The notes: generated by a model not told the origin, from the letters alone. 64,000 bases of DNA from Pseudomonas sp. W4I3 (GCF_030816195.1 NZ_JAUSXS010000001.1:2813501-2877500), one strand, 5' to 3'. Positions 34,601-44,916 are shown, numbered from the stretch's first letter. Translations and numbers: made by a program.

Positions 34601-35871
34601 AAATCATCCGTGTCACCGTCACCCCGATTGCCTTTCGCGACCCGCCGCTGCTGAACGCCAGCGGCATCCACGAGCCTTTCGCGCTGCGCTCGATCATCGA
34701 GATCGAAAGCGACACCGGCTACATCGGCCTCGGCGAGAGCTATGGCGACGCCCCGGCGCTGGCGATCCAGCAGCAGGTCCAGCAACAACTGATCGGCCTG
34801 GACCCTTTCGACCTCAATGGTCTGCGTGCAATCGTGAAGGCCACCGTGGCCGCGCATAAGCCGCTGAGCATTGCCGGTGCGGAACTGGCACCGGGCTCCC
34901 ATGCCAGCAAAGCGGTGAGCAATGCCTATTCGGCGTTTGAAGTGGCGTTTCTCGATCTGCAGGCGCATGCGCTGAATGTGCCGCTGGTGGACCTGCTCGG
35001 CGGCGCGATTCGCGACCAGATCCCGTTCAGTGCCTACCTGTTTTTCAAGTACGCCCAGCACATCGATTCGCCCTACAAGCCCGACAGCTGGGGCGAAGCC
35101 CTCACCGAAGCGCAGATCGTCGCCCAGGCACGGCGCATGCTCGAAACCTACGGCTTCAAAAGCATCAAGCTCAAGGCCGGTGCCCTGGAGCCCGAGCATG
35201 AGGTGCGGTGCATCAAGGCGCTGAAAAAGGCGTTCCCGGGCGTGCCGTTGCGCATCGACCCGAACGGCAACTGGTCGATGCACACCTCGATTCGCATGGC
35301 CGAACTGCTCGGCGACGATCTGCAATATTACGAGGACCCGACACCGGGCCTGGACGGCATGGCCGAGCTGCACAAACGCACCGGCTTGCCTCTGGCGACC
35401 AATATGGTGGTCACCGACTTTGATGAGTTTCGCCGCAGTGTGGGGATGGGCAGCGTGCAGATCGTGCTCGCCGACCATCATTACTGGGGCGGCCTGCGCG
35501 ACACCCAAGTGCTGGCGAAGATGTGCGACACCTTTGGCCTGGGCGTGTCGATGCACTCCAACTCACACTTGGGCATCAGCCTGATGGCCATGGCTCACGT
35601 AGCGGCGTCGGTGCCCAACCTCGACTATGCGTGCGACACCCATTACCCCTGGCAGGAGCCGGACGAAGAAGTGATCAAGGGCGGCAAGCTGCCTATCGTC
35701 GACGGCTGCGTGCGCATCACCCGCGCACCGGGGCTGGGCCTGGAGCTCGACCACGATCAGTTGGGCAAGCTGCATGATCAATACCTCAGTTGCGGTATCC
35801 GTCAACGCGATGACGTGAAACAGATGCAGCGCTATCAACCGGATTGGAAAACCGTCAAGCCACGTTTCTAA
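34597..35871 (+). CDS. gudD: Glucarate dehydratase-type enolase superfamily enzyme
   Basis: This protein of 424 residues has the mandelate racemase/glucarate dehydratase barrel with KLKAG (catalytic Lys pair), RIDPNGNW, YYEDPTPG and ATNMVVTDF for the metal and acid ligands, ADHHYWGG, and the general-base His in MHSNSHLGISL. It would dehydrate D-glucarate or a close aldarate to 5-keto-4-deoxyglucarate. It is coupled to the MFS gene and followed by a terminator. A related aldarate specificity cannot be excluded from sequence. Confidence 0.82.
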   Translation: MKIIRVTVTPIAFRDPPLLNASGIHEPFALRSIIEIESDTGYIGLGESYGDAPALAIQQQVQQQLIGLDPFDLNGLRAIVKATVAAHKPLSIAGAELAPGSHASKAVSNAYSAFEVAFLDLQAHALNVPLVDLLGGAIRDQIPFSAYLFFKYAQHIDSPYKPDSWGEALTEAQIVAQARRMLETYGFKSIKLKAGALEPEHEVRCIKALKKAFPGVPLRIDPNGNWSMHTSIRMAELLGDDLQYYEDPTPGLDGMAELHKRTGLPLATNMVVTDFDEFRRSVGMGSVQIVLADHHYWGGLRDTQVLAKMCDTFGLGVSMHSNSHLGISLMAMAHVAASVPNLDYACDTHYPWQEPDEEVIKGGKLPIVDGCVRITRAPGLGLELDHDQLGKLHDQYLSCGIRQRDDVKQMQRYQPDWKTVKPRF

Positions 35872-35889
35872 AAGCGGGTCGCTTCATTT

Positions 35890-35928
35890 GCCCGGTGGCG
35901 CATTAGCGTGGGTCACCGGGCTTTTTTT
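35890..35928 (+). terminator. Rho-independent terminator after the glucarate operon
   Basis: The stem GCCCGGTG/CACCGGGC is followed directly by seven T residues on the plus strand. It ends the transporter-dehydratase transcript just before the convergent LysR gene. Confidence 0.88.
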
Positions 35929-35936
35929 GCGCCACC

Positions 35937-36875
35937 TCAGCCGACGTATCGAAACCCTGCGGCCAACTGCGCCTTTAAAAAAGTCACCAGCGCACTCACC
36001 GACTTGGGCACATGGGGCGAATACGGGCGGATCAGGTAGATCTCATCGGCAAACGCGCCCTTGAGTGTCCAGCCCTTCAACACCTGCACCAGCTTGCCCT
36101 CGGCCAGCGCCGCGTGGGCGCTGAAGTCCGGCAGCAGCGCGACGCCCAGGTGGTTGAGCGCCGCGTCGCGCAGGGCTTCGCTGTTGTTGGTGGCGAAGCT
36201 GCCGGCGATGGGGACGGTCAGGCGCTCGATGTGTTTGCTGCCGCGCTCGAAGGTCCAGGCCGGCTGGTCGCCGCCGCGTGGGTAAAACAGACAGTTGTGG
36301 GCTGATAAGTCGCTCGGCTCGCGGGGTTCGCCTTGGCGCTGCAGGTAATCGCGGGTGGCGACCAGCACCGAAGCGGTGTCGCAGAGCTTCCAGGCCACGT
36401 GGGTCTCGGGAATCTGGAAACCATGGCGCACGGCCAGGTCGTAACCTTCGGCCGCCAGTGAACTCAAGGCGTCGGACACGTCCAGCTGGATCCGCACCTG
36501 CGGGTATTGCCGAAGAAACTGCGGCAGGTGCGGCACCAGCTGTTGCCGGGCGAACGCCACCGGGGCGGTCAGCCGGACCAGGCCACGGATTTCCCCGGCC
36601 GAGTCGCGCACCGATGAGAAGCTGCGGGCGATGTGTTCGTAGGCGCTGCGCACCTCACGGGTCAACGACAGCCCGGCGTCGGTCAGGCGTACGCTGCGCG
36701 TGGTGCGCGTCACCAGCCGGGTGCCGGTGGCCTTTTCCAGCTCGGAAATACGCTGGCTCACCGCCGACTTGCTCACACCAAGGCGCGCGGCGGCGGCGGT
36801 GTAGGTGCCTTGTTCTTCCAGCACCGACAGCCAATGGATGTGGGTCCACAGCCCTTCGATCTCAGCTTTGTCCAT
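35937..36875 (-). CDS. LysR-family transcriptional regulator
   Basis: This protein of 312 residues has a helix-turn-helix (QGTYTAAAARLGVSKSAVSQRISELEKATG) and the CrgA-type effector domain (FSSVRDSAGEIRGLVRLTAPVAFARQQL). The start at 36875 puts the DNA-binding domain at the N-terminus; the longer frame has no support. It is divergent from the mmsA-like gene with 107 bases between starts, so it is the likely regulator of that gene. Confidence 0.88.
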   Translation of the reverse strand: MDKAEIEGLWTHIHWLSVLEEQGTYTAAAARLGVSKSAVSQRISELEKATGTRLVTRTTRSVRLTDAGLSLTREVRSAYEHIARSFSSVRDSAGEIRGLVRLTAPVAFARQQLVPHLPQFLRQYPQVRIQLDVSDALSSLAAEGYDLAVRHGFQIPETHVAWKLCDTASVLVATRDYLQRQGEPREPSDLSAHNCLFYPRGGDQPAWTFERGSKHIERLTVPIAGSFATNNSEALRDAALNHLGVALLPDFSAHAALAEGKLVQVLKGWTLKGAFADEIYLIRPYSPHVPKSVSALVTFLKAQLAAGFRYVG

Positions 36876-36982
36876 GGGGTATTGTTCGCCTGAGTGCACA
36901 ATAAGTTCAGGATTCTGCTCTGGTTCGGAACAAAGCGAAAGCCTAAGGTGTGTGCCAACGCCAACCACCTGGATCGCCTGCC

Positions 36983-38482
36983 ATGCCTAGCACCATCGAG
37001 CACTACATCAACGACCAGCGCGTGAGCCGCGATGATCGCTATCAGGACGTCTACAACCCGGCCACCGGCGAAGTCACCGCGCGCGTGGCCCTGGCCAGCC
37101 GCCAGACCGTAGCCGAAGCCGTCGCTGCCGCCCAGGCCGCCTTCGCCAGCTGGGCCGACACCCCGCCGATCCGCCGCGCCCGTGTGCTGTTCGAATACCT
37201 GCACCTGCTGCGTGAACGCAAGGACGACCTGGCGCGCATCATCGTCGCCGAACATGGCAAGGTGTTTACCGACGCCCAGGGCGAAGTCGACCGCGGCATC
37301 GATATCCTCGAATTCGCCTGCGGCATTCCCAACCTGCTCAAGGGCGAACATTCCGACCAGGTCTCCCGTGGCATGGACAACTGGACGATGCGCCAGCCGC
37401 TGGGCGTGGTGGCCGGCGTGACGCCGTTCAACTTCCCGGTGATGGTGCCGATGTGGATGTACCCGATCGCCATCGCGGCAGGTAATACCTTCATTCTCAA
37501 GCCCAGCCCCACCGACCCGAGCGCCTCGTTGTTCATGGCCGAGTTGCTGCGTGAAGCGGGCCTGCCCAAGGGCGTATTCAACGTGGTGCAGGGCGACAAG
37601 GAATCGGTGGACGCGCTGATCGAACACCCGGACGTCAAGGCCGTGAGCTTTGTCGGCTCCACGCCGATTGCCCAGTACATCTACGAGAGCGGCGCCCGTA
37701 ACGGCAAGCGCGTACAAGGCCTGGGCGGCGCGAAAAACCATATGGTGGTGATGCCCGACGCGGACATCGAGCGCACCGTCGATGCCCTGATGGGCGCCGC
37801 CTACGGCAGTGCCGGCGAGCGCTGCATGGCGATCTCGGTGGCGGTGCTGGTGGGCGATGTGGGCGATAAAGTCATCGCCGCCTTGACCGAACGCGCCAAG
37901 CAACTGCGGATCACCGATGGCCGCGACCTCAAGGCCGAAATGGGCCCGATCGTGTCCCGCGCTGCCCTGGAGCGGATCAGCGGCTACATCGAGCAGGGCG
38001 TGCAAGCCGGTGCGCAATTGCTGCTCGACGGCCGCGACTACGTGCCGTCCGAGCCTGGCCTGGAAAACGGTTTCTGGCTCGGCGCCACCTTGTTCGACCA
38101 CGTGACCCGGGACATGAGCATCTACCGCGAAGAAATCTTCGGCCCAGTGCTGGCCTGCGTACGCGTGGATGATTTCGCCGCCGCGGTGAAGCTGGTCAAC
38201 GACCACGAGTTCGGCAACGGCGTCAGCTGCTTCACCCGCGACGGCAACATCGCCCGCGAGTTTGCGCGGCGCATCGAAGTGGGCATGGTCGGCATCAACG
38301 TACCGATCCCGGTACCGATGGCCTGGCATGGTTTTGGTGGCTGGAAGAAGAGCCTGTTCGGCGACATGCACGCCTATGGCACCGAAGGCGTGCGTTTCTA
38401 CACCAAGCAGAAATCGATCATGCAGCGTTGGTCGGAGAGCATCGAGCAAGGCGCGGAGTTTGCGATGCCGGTGTCGAAGTAA
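36983..38482 (+). CDS. mmsA: CoA-acylating methylmalonate-semialdehyde dehydrogenase-type enzyme
   Basis: This protein of 499 residues belongs to the MmsA branch of the aldehyde dehydrogenases. It shows [21 protein letters not shown], the nucleophile in [11 protein letters not shown], and the C-terminal [12 protein letters not shown] typical of MmsA. MmsA converts malonate or methylmalonate semialdehyde to acetyl- or propionyl-CoA, in valine, inositol or beta-alanine breakdown. No partner mmsB is adjacent, so here it may serve another semialdehyde from the neighbouring sugar-acid pathway. Confidence 0.88.
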   Translation: MPSTIEHYINDQRVSRDDRYQDVYNPATGEVTARVALASRQTVAEAVAAAQAAFASWADTPPIRRARVLFEYLHLLRERKDDLARIIVAEHGKVFTDAQGEVDRGIDILEFACGIPNLLKGEHSDQVSRGMDNWTMRQPLGVVAGVTPFNFPVMVPMWMYPIAIAAGNTFILKPSPTDPSASLFMAELLREAGLPKGVFNVVQGDKESVDALIEHPDVKAVSFVGSTPIAQYIYESGARNGKRVQGLGGAKNHMVVMPDADIERTVDALMGAAYGSAGERCMAISVAVLVGDVGDKVIAALTERAKQLRITDGRDLKAEMGPIVSRAALERISGYIEQGVQAGAQLLLDGRDYVPSEPGLENGFWLGATLFDHVTRDMSIYREEIFGPVLACVRVDDFAAAVKLVNDHEFGNGVSCFTRDGNIAREFARRIEVGMVGINVPIPVPMAWHGFGGWKKSLFGDMHAYGTEGVRFYTKQKSIMQRWSESIEQGAEFAMPVSK

Positions 38483-38508
38483 GGGTTTATCTGCGCCACA
38501 AAACCTGA

Positions 38509-38700
38509 TGTGGGAGGGGGCTTGCCCTAATGTCAGTCAGTTAAGCGAAAGGCCCCCTGTAGGAGCGAGCTTGCTCGCGAAAAACGTGTAGGCGACGCGT
38601 TCATTCTGGTTAAACGCGGTAGCCCTGAGTTCTTCGCGAGCAAGCTCGCTCCTACAATAAAGCCTTAACTGACCGGCATTAGGGCAAGCCCCCTCCCACA
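38509..38700. repeat. Nested REPIN: one REP family inserted in the loop of another
   Basis: The outer arms belong to the GTGGGAGGGGGCTTGC family (38510 and ending 38700), with TAATG(T/C)CAGTCAGTTAAG and its complement as inner arms. Inside lies a complete REPIN of the GTAGGAGCGAGCTTGC family (38558-38656). The same nested design recurs at 39413-39604. It lies between convergent genes. Confidence 0.9.
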
Positions 38701-38759
38701 TTTTTTGCGTGTTTGAGATCGTTCCCACGCGTGGGAACGATCGCCATCTACAGCCGCGG

Positions 38760-39068
38760 TCAGGCAGTGGTTCTTGTGCTGGTCAGGCACTCGATGGAGC
38801 GGTCTACCGTGGTCCTGGCAATTTCCAGCAAATGCCACACCGCCAGGATCTTCGCCCGCTCGGGATTTTGCAGCAGCTCGCCGCAGTCAAGTGCGATCGC
38901 TGACGCGCTGTCGAGCAAGCTGGCGGTGTAGAGAAGGGCGTCTTCGAAGCTCAGGTCTTCATTGACGCAGTGGAAGCCCTGGCTGGGCAGGTAGTGGTCG
39001 ATGGCGCGGTTGAAGGCGGCGCGGTCTTTTGCGGGATCGAAGGGTGGGTCGGGTAGGGCTTTGTTCAT
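38760..39068 (-). CDS. DUF3077/DUF6124-like small protein, 102 aa
   Basis: The protein begins MNKALPDPPFDPAKDR and contains FHCVNEDLSFEDALLYTASLLDSASAIA, the pattern of the Pseudomonas DUF3077/DUF6124 group. The role is unknown. AGGAG lies ten bases before the ATG at 39068; the longer frame is not supported. Its leader (39069-39205) has the structure of a C4-type antisense RNA with its target sites, which implies post-transcriptional control. Confidence 0.78.
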   Translation of the reverse strand: MNKALPDPPFDPAKDRAAFNRAIDHYLPSQGFHCVNEDLSFEDALLYTASLLDSASAIALDCGELLQNPERAKILAVWHLLEIARTTVDRSIECLTSTRTTA

Positions 39069-39093
39069 GGTGTAACTCCTATTGAGCAAGAGA

Positions 39094-39205
39094 GCTACCG
39101 CCAACGCTGCTAAACGAGGGTGGCAGCTGTACGCGGGTTAGCAGACCGGTCAATAGGAAAACCAGCGCACCCGAAGGTGCCCCACGCACAGCCACCATAA
39201 AAGCA
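39094..39205 (-). ncRNA. C4 antisense RNA-like leader and its target sites
   Basis: Reading the minus strand, a segment GCGTGGGGCACCTTCGGGTGCGC (hairpin GCACC-TTCG-GGTGC, 39165-39180) leads to CTGCTAACCC (39135-39144) and CAGCTGCCACC (39119-39129). Shortly after come TTTAGCAG (39107-39114) and GGCGGTAGC (39094-39102), which are complementary to those two segments. This is the a'-b' / a-b arrangement of the C4 antisense RNA of phages P1, P7 and P4, where the RNA pairs with the leader of the following gene and blocks its translation. The gene here is the DUF3077-like one. The exact ends of the RNA are not known. Confidence 0.68.
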
Positions 39206-39412
39206 GAAGTGAACCGTGCGGCTATTGAAGCGGGCTGCTAAACCCGATCGCTGAAACTTAGCGACGGAGCGGAGACTAGCCACCGATTCCAACAGGCACA
39301 AGGCGGCAAGGATTGTCTAGGAAACGTCCTGCAATTAAAAGGGACACGCCTTGCTGGCCTTTTAAAAAACATGACCAAATGCCACTAATCCCCCTGTTGG
39401 AATGCAGACAAA
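39206..39412. promoter_or_regulatory. Region upstream of the C4-like leader
   Basis: No gene is apparent. An imperfect hairpin, CGGGTTTAGCAGCCCG on the minus strand (39233-39248), repeats the TTTAGCAG target-like sequence. The promoter of the leader RNA must lie here or just upstream, but I could not pick a clear -35/-10 pair. Confidence 0.35.
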
Positions 39413-39604
39413 TGTGGGAGGGGCTTGCCCTAATGCCAGTCAGTTAAGCGAACGGGGCTCACTGTAGGAGCGAGCTTGCTCGCGAAAAACGTCCAGGCAA
39501 CGCGTTCATTCTGAATAAACGCGGTGGCTCTGAGTTCTTCGCGAGCAGGCTCGCTCCTACAAAAATCCTTAACTGACTGGCATCAGGGCTTGCTCCCTCC
39601 CACA
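39413..39604. repeat. Nested REPIN, second copy
   Basis: The outer GTGGGAGG-family arms (39414 and ending 39603) enclose a GTAGGAGCGAGCTTGC-family REPIN (39463-39561). The order, spacing and flanking TAATGCCAGTCAGTTAAG segments match the copy at 38509, 0.9 kb away. It borders the end of xylH. Confidence 0.9.
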
Positions 39605-39607
39605 GGG

Positions 39608-40744
39608 CTATCGCCGACCCGCCCGCGTACTCACATCCACCCACACCGCCAGCACCAGAATGCTGCCCTTCACGATCATCTGCCAGTAACTGTCCACGTC
39701 CAGCATCGACATGCCGTTGTCCAGGCTGGTAATCACCAGCGCGCCCAATAACGCGCCGTACACCGTGCCCGAGCCGCCGCGCATCGAGGTGCCGCCGATA
39801 AAGCACGCGGCGATGGCGTCCAGTTCGCCCATGTTGCCCGCCGACGGTGAGCCGGCGGCCAGGCGTGCGGTGTTGACCAGGCCGGCGAGGGCGCACATCA
39901 CGCCCATGATGCCGAAGATCCACAGCTTCACTGCCTGCACGTTGATGCCTGACAGCCGCGTGGCTTCCATATTGCTGCCCACCGCATACACGCGGCGGCC
40001 GAAGACGGTCTGGCTGGTGACGTAGCTGAACACGCCGAGCAGCACCAGCAGCAGCAACACCGGTACCGGGATGCCGTCGTAGCTGTTGAGGGTGGTGACA
40101 AACCCGGCCAGCACCGCGCCGATCAGCGCCACGCGCAGTACGTCGCGCACCAGAGAGTGTGCGGCCAGGCCATGCAGGGCGCGGTTGCGTCGTTGTTTCC
40201 AGGTGAGGAACAGGGTCAGCGCGAACAGCACCACGCCCAGCCCGATGCCCACGGTGTGCGGCAGGTACCCCTGGCCGACGTACACCAATGACGGCGACAC
40301 CGGCGCAATGGTGGTGCCGCCGGTGATGCCCAGCAGGATGCCGCGAAATGCCAGCATGCCGCCCAGGCCGACGATGAACGAGGGTATGCGCAGGTAGGCG
40401 GTCATGTAGCCATTGGCCAAGCCGATCATCAGGCCGCACAGCGCTACCAGGCTCAGGTTGGCCAGCAGCGGGATGTGATAGACCACATCCAGGATCGCCG
40501 CCAGCCCGCCCAGCAATCCGAGCAGCGAACCCACCGACAAATCAATTTCGCCGCTGATGATCACCAGCACCATGCCGCACGCCAGGATCCCGGTGATGGA
40601 CATCTGCCGCAGCAGGTTAGACAGGTTGCGCGGCGTGAGAAAGCCGCCCTCGGTCTGCCAGCTGAAAAACAGCCAGATGAACGCCACGGCGATCACCAAG
40701 GCAAGCATTTTGTAGCGGGTGAACAGCTGTTTGACCTGATTCAT
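39608..40744 (-). CDS. xylH: Xylose ABC transporter permease
   Basis: This protein of 378 residues has about ten helices and belongs to the BPD_transp_2 permeases of sugar ABC importers. It shows DLSVGSLLGLLGGLAA (the ISGEIDLSVGS coupling region) and a C-terminal GALVITSLDNGMSMLDVDSYWQMIVKG typical of XylH. The ATG directly abuts the xylG stop. It is the inner-membrane channel of XylFGH. Confidence 0.93.
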   Translation of the reverse strand: MNQVKQLFTRYKMLALVIAVAFIWLFFSWQTEGGFLTPRNLSNLLRQMSITGILACGMVLVIISGEIDLSVGSLLGLLGGLAAILDVVYHIPLLANLSLVALCGLMIGLANGYMTAYLRIPSFIVGLGGMLAFRGILLGITGGTTIAPVSPSLVYVGQGYLPHTVGIGLGVVLFALTLFLTWKQRRNRALHGLAAHSLVRDVLRVALIGAVLAGFVTTLNSYDGIPVPVLLLLVLLGVFSYVTSQTVFGRRVYAVGSNMEATRLSGINVQAVKLWIFGIMGVMCALAGLVNTARLAAGSPSAGNMGELDAIAACFIGGTSMRGGSGTVYGALLGALVITSLDNGMSMLDVDSYWQMIVKGSILVLAVWVDVSTRAGRR

Positions 40745-42301
40745 CTACGCGGTCTTCCGATCGTTATTGTTTTGGCTGAGCGCGGCGGCGAGCACCTGTT
40801 CCTGGGTGAGCCCCTGGTTGATGAAGTCGCCCCGCAACTGACCGTCGCCGATCACCAGCACGCGGTTGGACACGCCGAGCACTTCGGCGAGTTCCGACGA
40901 GACCATGATGATCGACACCCCTTCGGCCGCCAGCGCGCCCATCAGTTTGTAGATTTCATACTTGGCGCCCACATCCACCCCGCGGGTGGGCTCGTCCAGA
41001 ATCAGCACCTTGGGCTTGGCCATCAGCATTTTCGCCAACACGGCTTTTTGCTGGTTGCCGCCGGACAGGCTGGTGATTGGCAGGAAGGGGCTGGCGGTCT
41101 TGAGGTGCATGCGGGCGATCTGCTGGTCGATGCTGCCCAGTTCGGCTTCGGCGTCGATGCGGGTCAGGTGGGCGTAGGTGTCGAGCACCGCCAGGGTGAT
41201 GTTCTGGCCCACGCCCAGGTCGGGGATGATGCCCTGGCGCTTGCGGTCCTCGGGCACCATGCACAGCCCGGCGCGAATCGACTTGAGCGGCGTGCGCGTG
41301 TCGATCACTTGGCCCTCCAGCCACACCTCGCAGCTGTAGCGTCCGGGGTAGGCGCCGAACAGCGCCGACACCAACTCCGTGCGCCCGGCGCCCACCAGCC
41401 CTGCAATGCCGAGGATTTCACCGCGCCTGAGCACGAAGGACACATCGTCGACGCGTTTGCGCTTGGGGTTGTCGACGTCATAGCAGGTGACGTTGCGCGC
41501 TTCGAAGATCACCTCGCCCACCTCGTGAGGTTCGGTGGGGTAGAGGTTGCTCATTTCGCGGCCGACCATCTGCGTGATGATCCGTGGGATATCCATATCG
41601 GCCATGGCGGTGGTCGCGATGTGCTTGCCATCGCGAATCACCGCGATGGTGTCGCACACGGCGGCCACTTCATCGAGCTTGTGCGAGATATACACACAGG
41701 CCACGCCCTTGGCCTTGAGGTCGCGGATAATGTCGAGCAGCACCTCGATTTCCGAACGGGTCAGGGCCGAGGAGGGCTCGTCAAGGATCAGCAGACGCGC
41801 CTGTTTGTTGAGGGCCTTGGCGATTTCCACCAGTTGCTGGTAGCCGCCGCCGTACTGCGACACCGGCAGCGCGACGTTCATGTCCGGAACCTTGAGTTCG
41901 CGCATTAATGCCTCGGCGCGGTGCAGCATCGCCGGGTAGTTCATGCGCCCGCCGGGCAGGGTCAATTCGTGGCCCATGAAGATGTTCTCGGCTACCGACA
42001 GGTCGGGCACCAGGGTCAGTTCCTGGTGGATGATGACAATTCCGGCGGCCTCGGTTTCGCTGATCGACTGGGCCTTGAGCGGCTGCCCGTCCCAGAGAAT
42101 TTCACCCTCCCAGGTGCCGTGCGGGTAGACCGCCGACAGCACCTTCATCAAGGTGGATTTGCCCGCACCGTTCTCACCGCACAGGCCGACGCATTCCCCC
42201 GGCCGTACCTTGATGTCGATGCCGTTGAGGGCGTTGACACCGCCAAAGGTTTTGACGATGCCGTTCATTTGCAGCAGGTAGTCGGCGGCCATCACGGTCA
42301 T
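40745..42301 (-). CDS. xylG: Xylose ABC transporter ATP-binding protein
   Basis: This protein of 518 residues has the two tandem ATPase domains of sugar importers. The first has GENGAGKST, a signature near [16 protein letters not shown] and [10 protein letters not shown]. The second has a degenerate Walker A ([10 protein letters not shown]), [15 protein letters not shown] and [13 protein letters not shown]. The ATG overlaps the xylF stop by four bases. An internal start at 42292 (MAADYLL) is possible. Confidence 0.94.
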   Translation of the reverse strand: MTVMAADYLLQMNGIVKTFGGVNALNGIDIKVRPGECVGLCGENGAGKSTLMKVLSAVYPHGTWEGEILWDGQPLKAQSISETEAAGIVIIHQELTLVPDLSVAENIFMGHELTLPGGRMNYPAMLHRAEALMRELKVPDMNVALPVSQYGGGYQQLVEIAKALNKQARLLILDEPSSALTRSEIEVLLDIIRDLKAKGVACVYISHKLDEVAAVCDTIAVIRDGKHIATTAMADMDIPRIITQMVGREMSNLYPTEPHEVGEVIFEARNVTCYDVDNPKRKRVDDVSFVLRRGEILGIAGLVGAGRTELVSALFGAYPGRYSCEVWLEGQVIDTRTPLKSIRAGLCMVPEDRKRQGIIPDLGVGQNITLAVLDTYAHLTRIDAEAELGSIDQQIARMHLKTASPFLPITSLSGGNQQKAVLAKMLMAKPKVLILDEPTRGVDVGAKYEIYKLMGALAAEGVSIIMVSSELAEVLGVSNRVLVIGDGQLRGDFINQGLTQEQVLAAALSQNNNDRKTA

Positions 42302-43299
42302 TGCCCGGCGATCTGCTCTTTGGTGTAGAAGCCGTCCTTCTCCAGCACGTCGATGTTGGCCTTGGTCAGCGGCGTCGGCGTGAGCAGGATGGTGTCGACC
42401 TGCTTGCTGCCATTGTCGTATTGCGAGCTGTAGGTAGGCTTTTCATTGCGTGCCAGTTGCACCGAGAGTTTGGCCGCCTCGGTGGCGATCAATTTGAGCG
42501 GCTTGTACACGGTCATGGTCTGGGTGCCGTCGATCACGCGCTTGATCGCTGCGAGGTCAGCATCCTGACCGGAAATCGGCACCTTGCCCGCCAGCTTCTG
42601 CGCGGCCAGGGCCTGGATCGCACCGCCGGCGGTGGCGTCGTTGGAGGCGACGATGGCATCGATCTTGTTGTCGTTGCGGGTCAGGGCGTTCTCGACAATG
42701 CTCAGGGCCTCGGTGGGGTTCCATTCCTTGACCCATTGCTGGCCGACGATCTTGATGTCGCCCTTGTCGATGGCCGGTTGCAGCACTTTCATCTGGCCTT
42801 CGCGCAGCACCTTGGCGTTGTTGTCGGTAGGCGCGCCGCCGAGCAGGAAGTAGTTGCCCTTGGGCACCGCCTGCAGCACGCCGTTGGCCTGCATTTCGCC
42901 GACTTTTTCGTTATCGAAGGAGATGTAGGCGTCGATGTCCGCGTTGAGGATCAGGCGGTCGTAAGACACGACCTTGATCCCGGCCTTCTTGGCTTCGGCG
43001 ACCGCGTTGGTCAGCACCGTGGCGTTGAACGGCACGATAACGATCACGTCGACGCCACGGGAGATGAGGTTTTCGATCTGCGAGATTTGCTTCTGCTCGT
43101 TGGCGTCGGCCGACTGCACGAACACCTTGGCATCGAGCTTTTCCGCCGCTGCGACAAAGTAGTCGCGGTCTCGGGACCAGCGCTCCAGGCGCAGGTCGTC
43201 GATGGAGAAGCCGATTTTCGGATGCGCCGAATCGGCCATCACCGGCAGGGCGAGCAGGGCCAGGGCTGTGGCGAGCAGGGTACGTTTGAATGACTTCAT
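42298..43299 (-). CDS. xylF: Periplasmic D-xylose-binding protein
   Basis: This protein has about 333 residues with a cleavable signal ([22 protein letters not shown]) and a type-I periplasmic-binding fold. [21 protein letters not shown] and [17 protein letters not shown] match XylF. The start at 43299 is set by AAGGACG and the signal peptide. A REPIN lies between it and the upstream xylA gene, so xylFGH may be transcribed both from a local promoter and by read-through. Confidence 0.94.
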   Translation of the reverse strand: MKSFKRTLLATALALLALPVMADSAHPKIGFSIDDLRLERWSRDRDYFVAAAEKLDAKVFVQSADANEQKQISQIENLISRGVDVIVIVPFNATVLTNAVAEAKKAGIKVVSYDRLILNADIDAYISFDNEKVGEMQANGVLQAVPKGNYFLLGGAPTDNNAKVLREGQMKVLQPAIDKGDIKIVGQQWVKEWNPTEALSIVENALTRNDNKIDAIVASNDATAGGAIQALAAQKLAGKVPISGQDADLAAIKRVIDGTQTMTVYKPLKLIATEAAKLSVQLARNEKPTYSSQYDNGSKQVDTILLTPTPLTKANIDVLEKDGFYTKEQIAGQ

Positions 43300-43411
43300 G
43301 GTGGTGCGTCCTTTTATTGTTGTTGGAAAGACACAGGGTGGTGCGCCTAAAACTGTAGAGCGTCCTTGGGCGCTCTGTGCATAGATTTGTCGCGCAAATG
43401 TCACTGCCCTC

Positions 43412-43525
43412 TGTAGGAGCGAGGCGGGCGGCTAGCCCTTGCTCGCGAAAAACGTCAACGATAACGCGAGACACTGGGTTAACCCTGTCGTTCTTGCGTT
43501 CTTCGCGAGCAAGCTCGCTCCTACA
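43412..43525. repeat. REPIN of the GTAGGAGCGAGCTTGC family with an expanded left loop
   Basis: The right unit is normal. In the left unit the four-base loop is replaced by a longer GC-rich piece (TGTAGGAGCGAG, then GCGGGCGGCTAGCC, then CTTGCTCGCG). It separates xylA from xylF on the same strand. Confidence 0.85.
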
Positions 43526-43533
43526 GAGGGGCT

Positions 43534-44850
43534 TCAGGTGTAGATGAACCGGTTTACCACGCCTTCGAGCATCTCCTGCCGGCCACTCACGGCCTGCGGG
43601 TCGAGTTCGTTGGCAAACGCATGTTCGGCCAGCGACGCCAGGCTGAACTCACCGGCCAGCACCGCACGGCCCAGCGACTGGTCCCAACCGGCATAACGCT
43701 GGTCCTTGAACTGTTGCAGCTGGTCGTTCTGCACCATGGCGGCCGCGCGTTCCAAGGCCAGGGCCAGTACATCCATAGCGGCCACATGGCCGTGGAACAG
43801 GTCCACATCATCCAGGCTTTGGCGGCGCACCTTGGAATCGAAATTGTAGCCGCCGTTCTTGAACCCGCCGGCCTTGAGGATTTCATAGGTGGCCAGGGTC
43901 ATTTCCTCGACGCTGTTGGGGAACTGGTCGGTGTCCCAGCCGTTCTGCGGGTCGCCACGGTTGGCGTCGATGCTGCCGAAAATGCCCAGGGACACGGCGG
44001 TGGCGATCTCATGATGAAAGCTGTGCCCGGCCAGGGTGGCGTGGTTGGCCTCGATGTTCACCTTGATCTCGTGTTCCAGGCCGTACTCATGCAGAAAGCC
44101 GAACACCGTGGCGCTGTCGTAATCGTACTGGTGCTTGGTCGGCTCCTGGGGCTTGGGTTCGATCAGCAGGTCGCCCTTGAAGCCGATCTTGTGCTTGTGC
44201 TCCACCACCATGCGCATGAACCGGCCGAGTTGTTCACGCTCGCGCTTGAGGTCGGTATTGAGCAGGGTTTCATAGCCCTCACGGCCACCCCACAGCACAT
44301 AATTGGAGCCCTTGAGCCGCAGCGTGGCGTTCATCGCGCTGAACACCTGGGCGGCCGCGTAGGCGAACACTTCCGGGTCCGGGTTGCTTGCGGCACCGGC
44401 GGCGAAGCGCGGGTTGCTGAAGCAGTTGGCGGTGCCCCACAGCAGCTTGATGCCGGTTTGTTCCTGATGACGCTCCAGGTGATCGACCATTTGCGCAAAG
44501 TGGTTGCGGTATTCCTTGAGCGAACTGCCTTCGGGGGCCACATCGGTGTCGTGGAAACTGTAGTAATCGATGCCCAGCTTGGAGAAAAACTCAAACGCGG
44601 CCTCCGCCTTGCCGATGGCCAGCTCCATCGGATCACCGCTGCGCTGCCAGGGCCGCTTGAAAGTGCCCACGCCAAACATATCCGCCCCCGGCCACACAAA
44701 GGTGTGCCAATAACAGGCGGCCATGCGCAGGTGCTCACGCATGGGTTTGCCGAGGATCAGTTTGTTCGCATCGTAGTGACGAAAGGCGAGAGGGGCGTCG
44801 CTGGCAGGGCCTTCGAAGCGAACCTTCTCGACACCGGGGAAGTACGGCAT
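43534..44850 (-). CDS. xylA: Xylose isomerase
   Basis: This protein of 438 residues converts D-xylose to D-xylulose in the cytosol. It contains the landmark motifs [36 protein letters not shown] (metal-binding Glu), [17 protein letters not shown] and GSIDANRGD, and has the length of class II enzymes. It is divergent from xylR. No xylulokinase gene is in the window. Confidence 0.97.
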   Translation of the reverse strand: MPYFPGVEKVRFEGPASDAPLAFRHYDANKLILGKPMREHLRMAACYWHTFVWPGADMFGVGTFKRPWQRSGDPMELAIGKAEAAFEFFSKLGIDYYSFHDTDVAPEGSSLKEYRNHFAQMVDHLERHQEQTGIKLLWGTANCFSNPRFAAGAASNPDPEVFAYAAAQVFSAMNATLRLKGSNYVLWGGREGYETLLNTDLKREREQLGRFMRMVVEHKHKIGFKGDLLIEPKPQEPTKHQYDYDSATVFGFLHEYGLEHEIKVNIEANHATLAGHSFHHEIATAVSLGIFGSIDANRGDPQNGWDTDQFPNSVEEMTLATYEILKAGGFKNGGYNFDSKVRRQSLDDVDLFHGHVAAMDVLALALERAAAMVQNDQLQQFKDQRYAGWDQSLGRAVLAGEFSLASLAEHAFANELDPQAVSGRQEMLEGVVNRFIYT

Positions 44851-44916
44851 GGCGTTTTCCTTATTGTTCTTGGCGGTGTCTGGATACTAGCAACAGCACC
44901 TGGGCTGCTGATTATG

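Noticed and set aside
39069..39301. Prophage remnant around the C4-like leader
   Set aside because: No integrase, capsid, immunity or other phage gene is present; only the RNA leader design is phage-like.
39110..39301. Small open frame on the minus strand across the C4-like leader
   Set aside because: It overlaps the structured RNA segments, and its predicted peptide has no support; the RNA explanation accounts for the conserved-looking bases.
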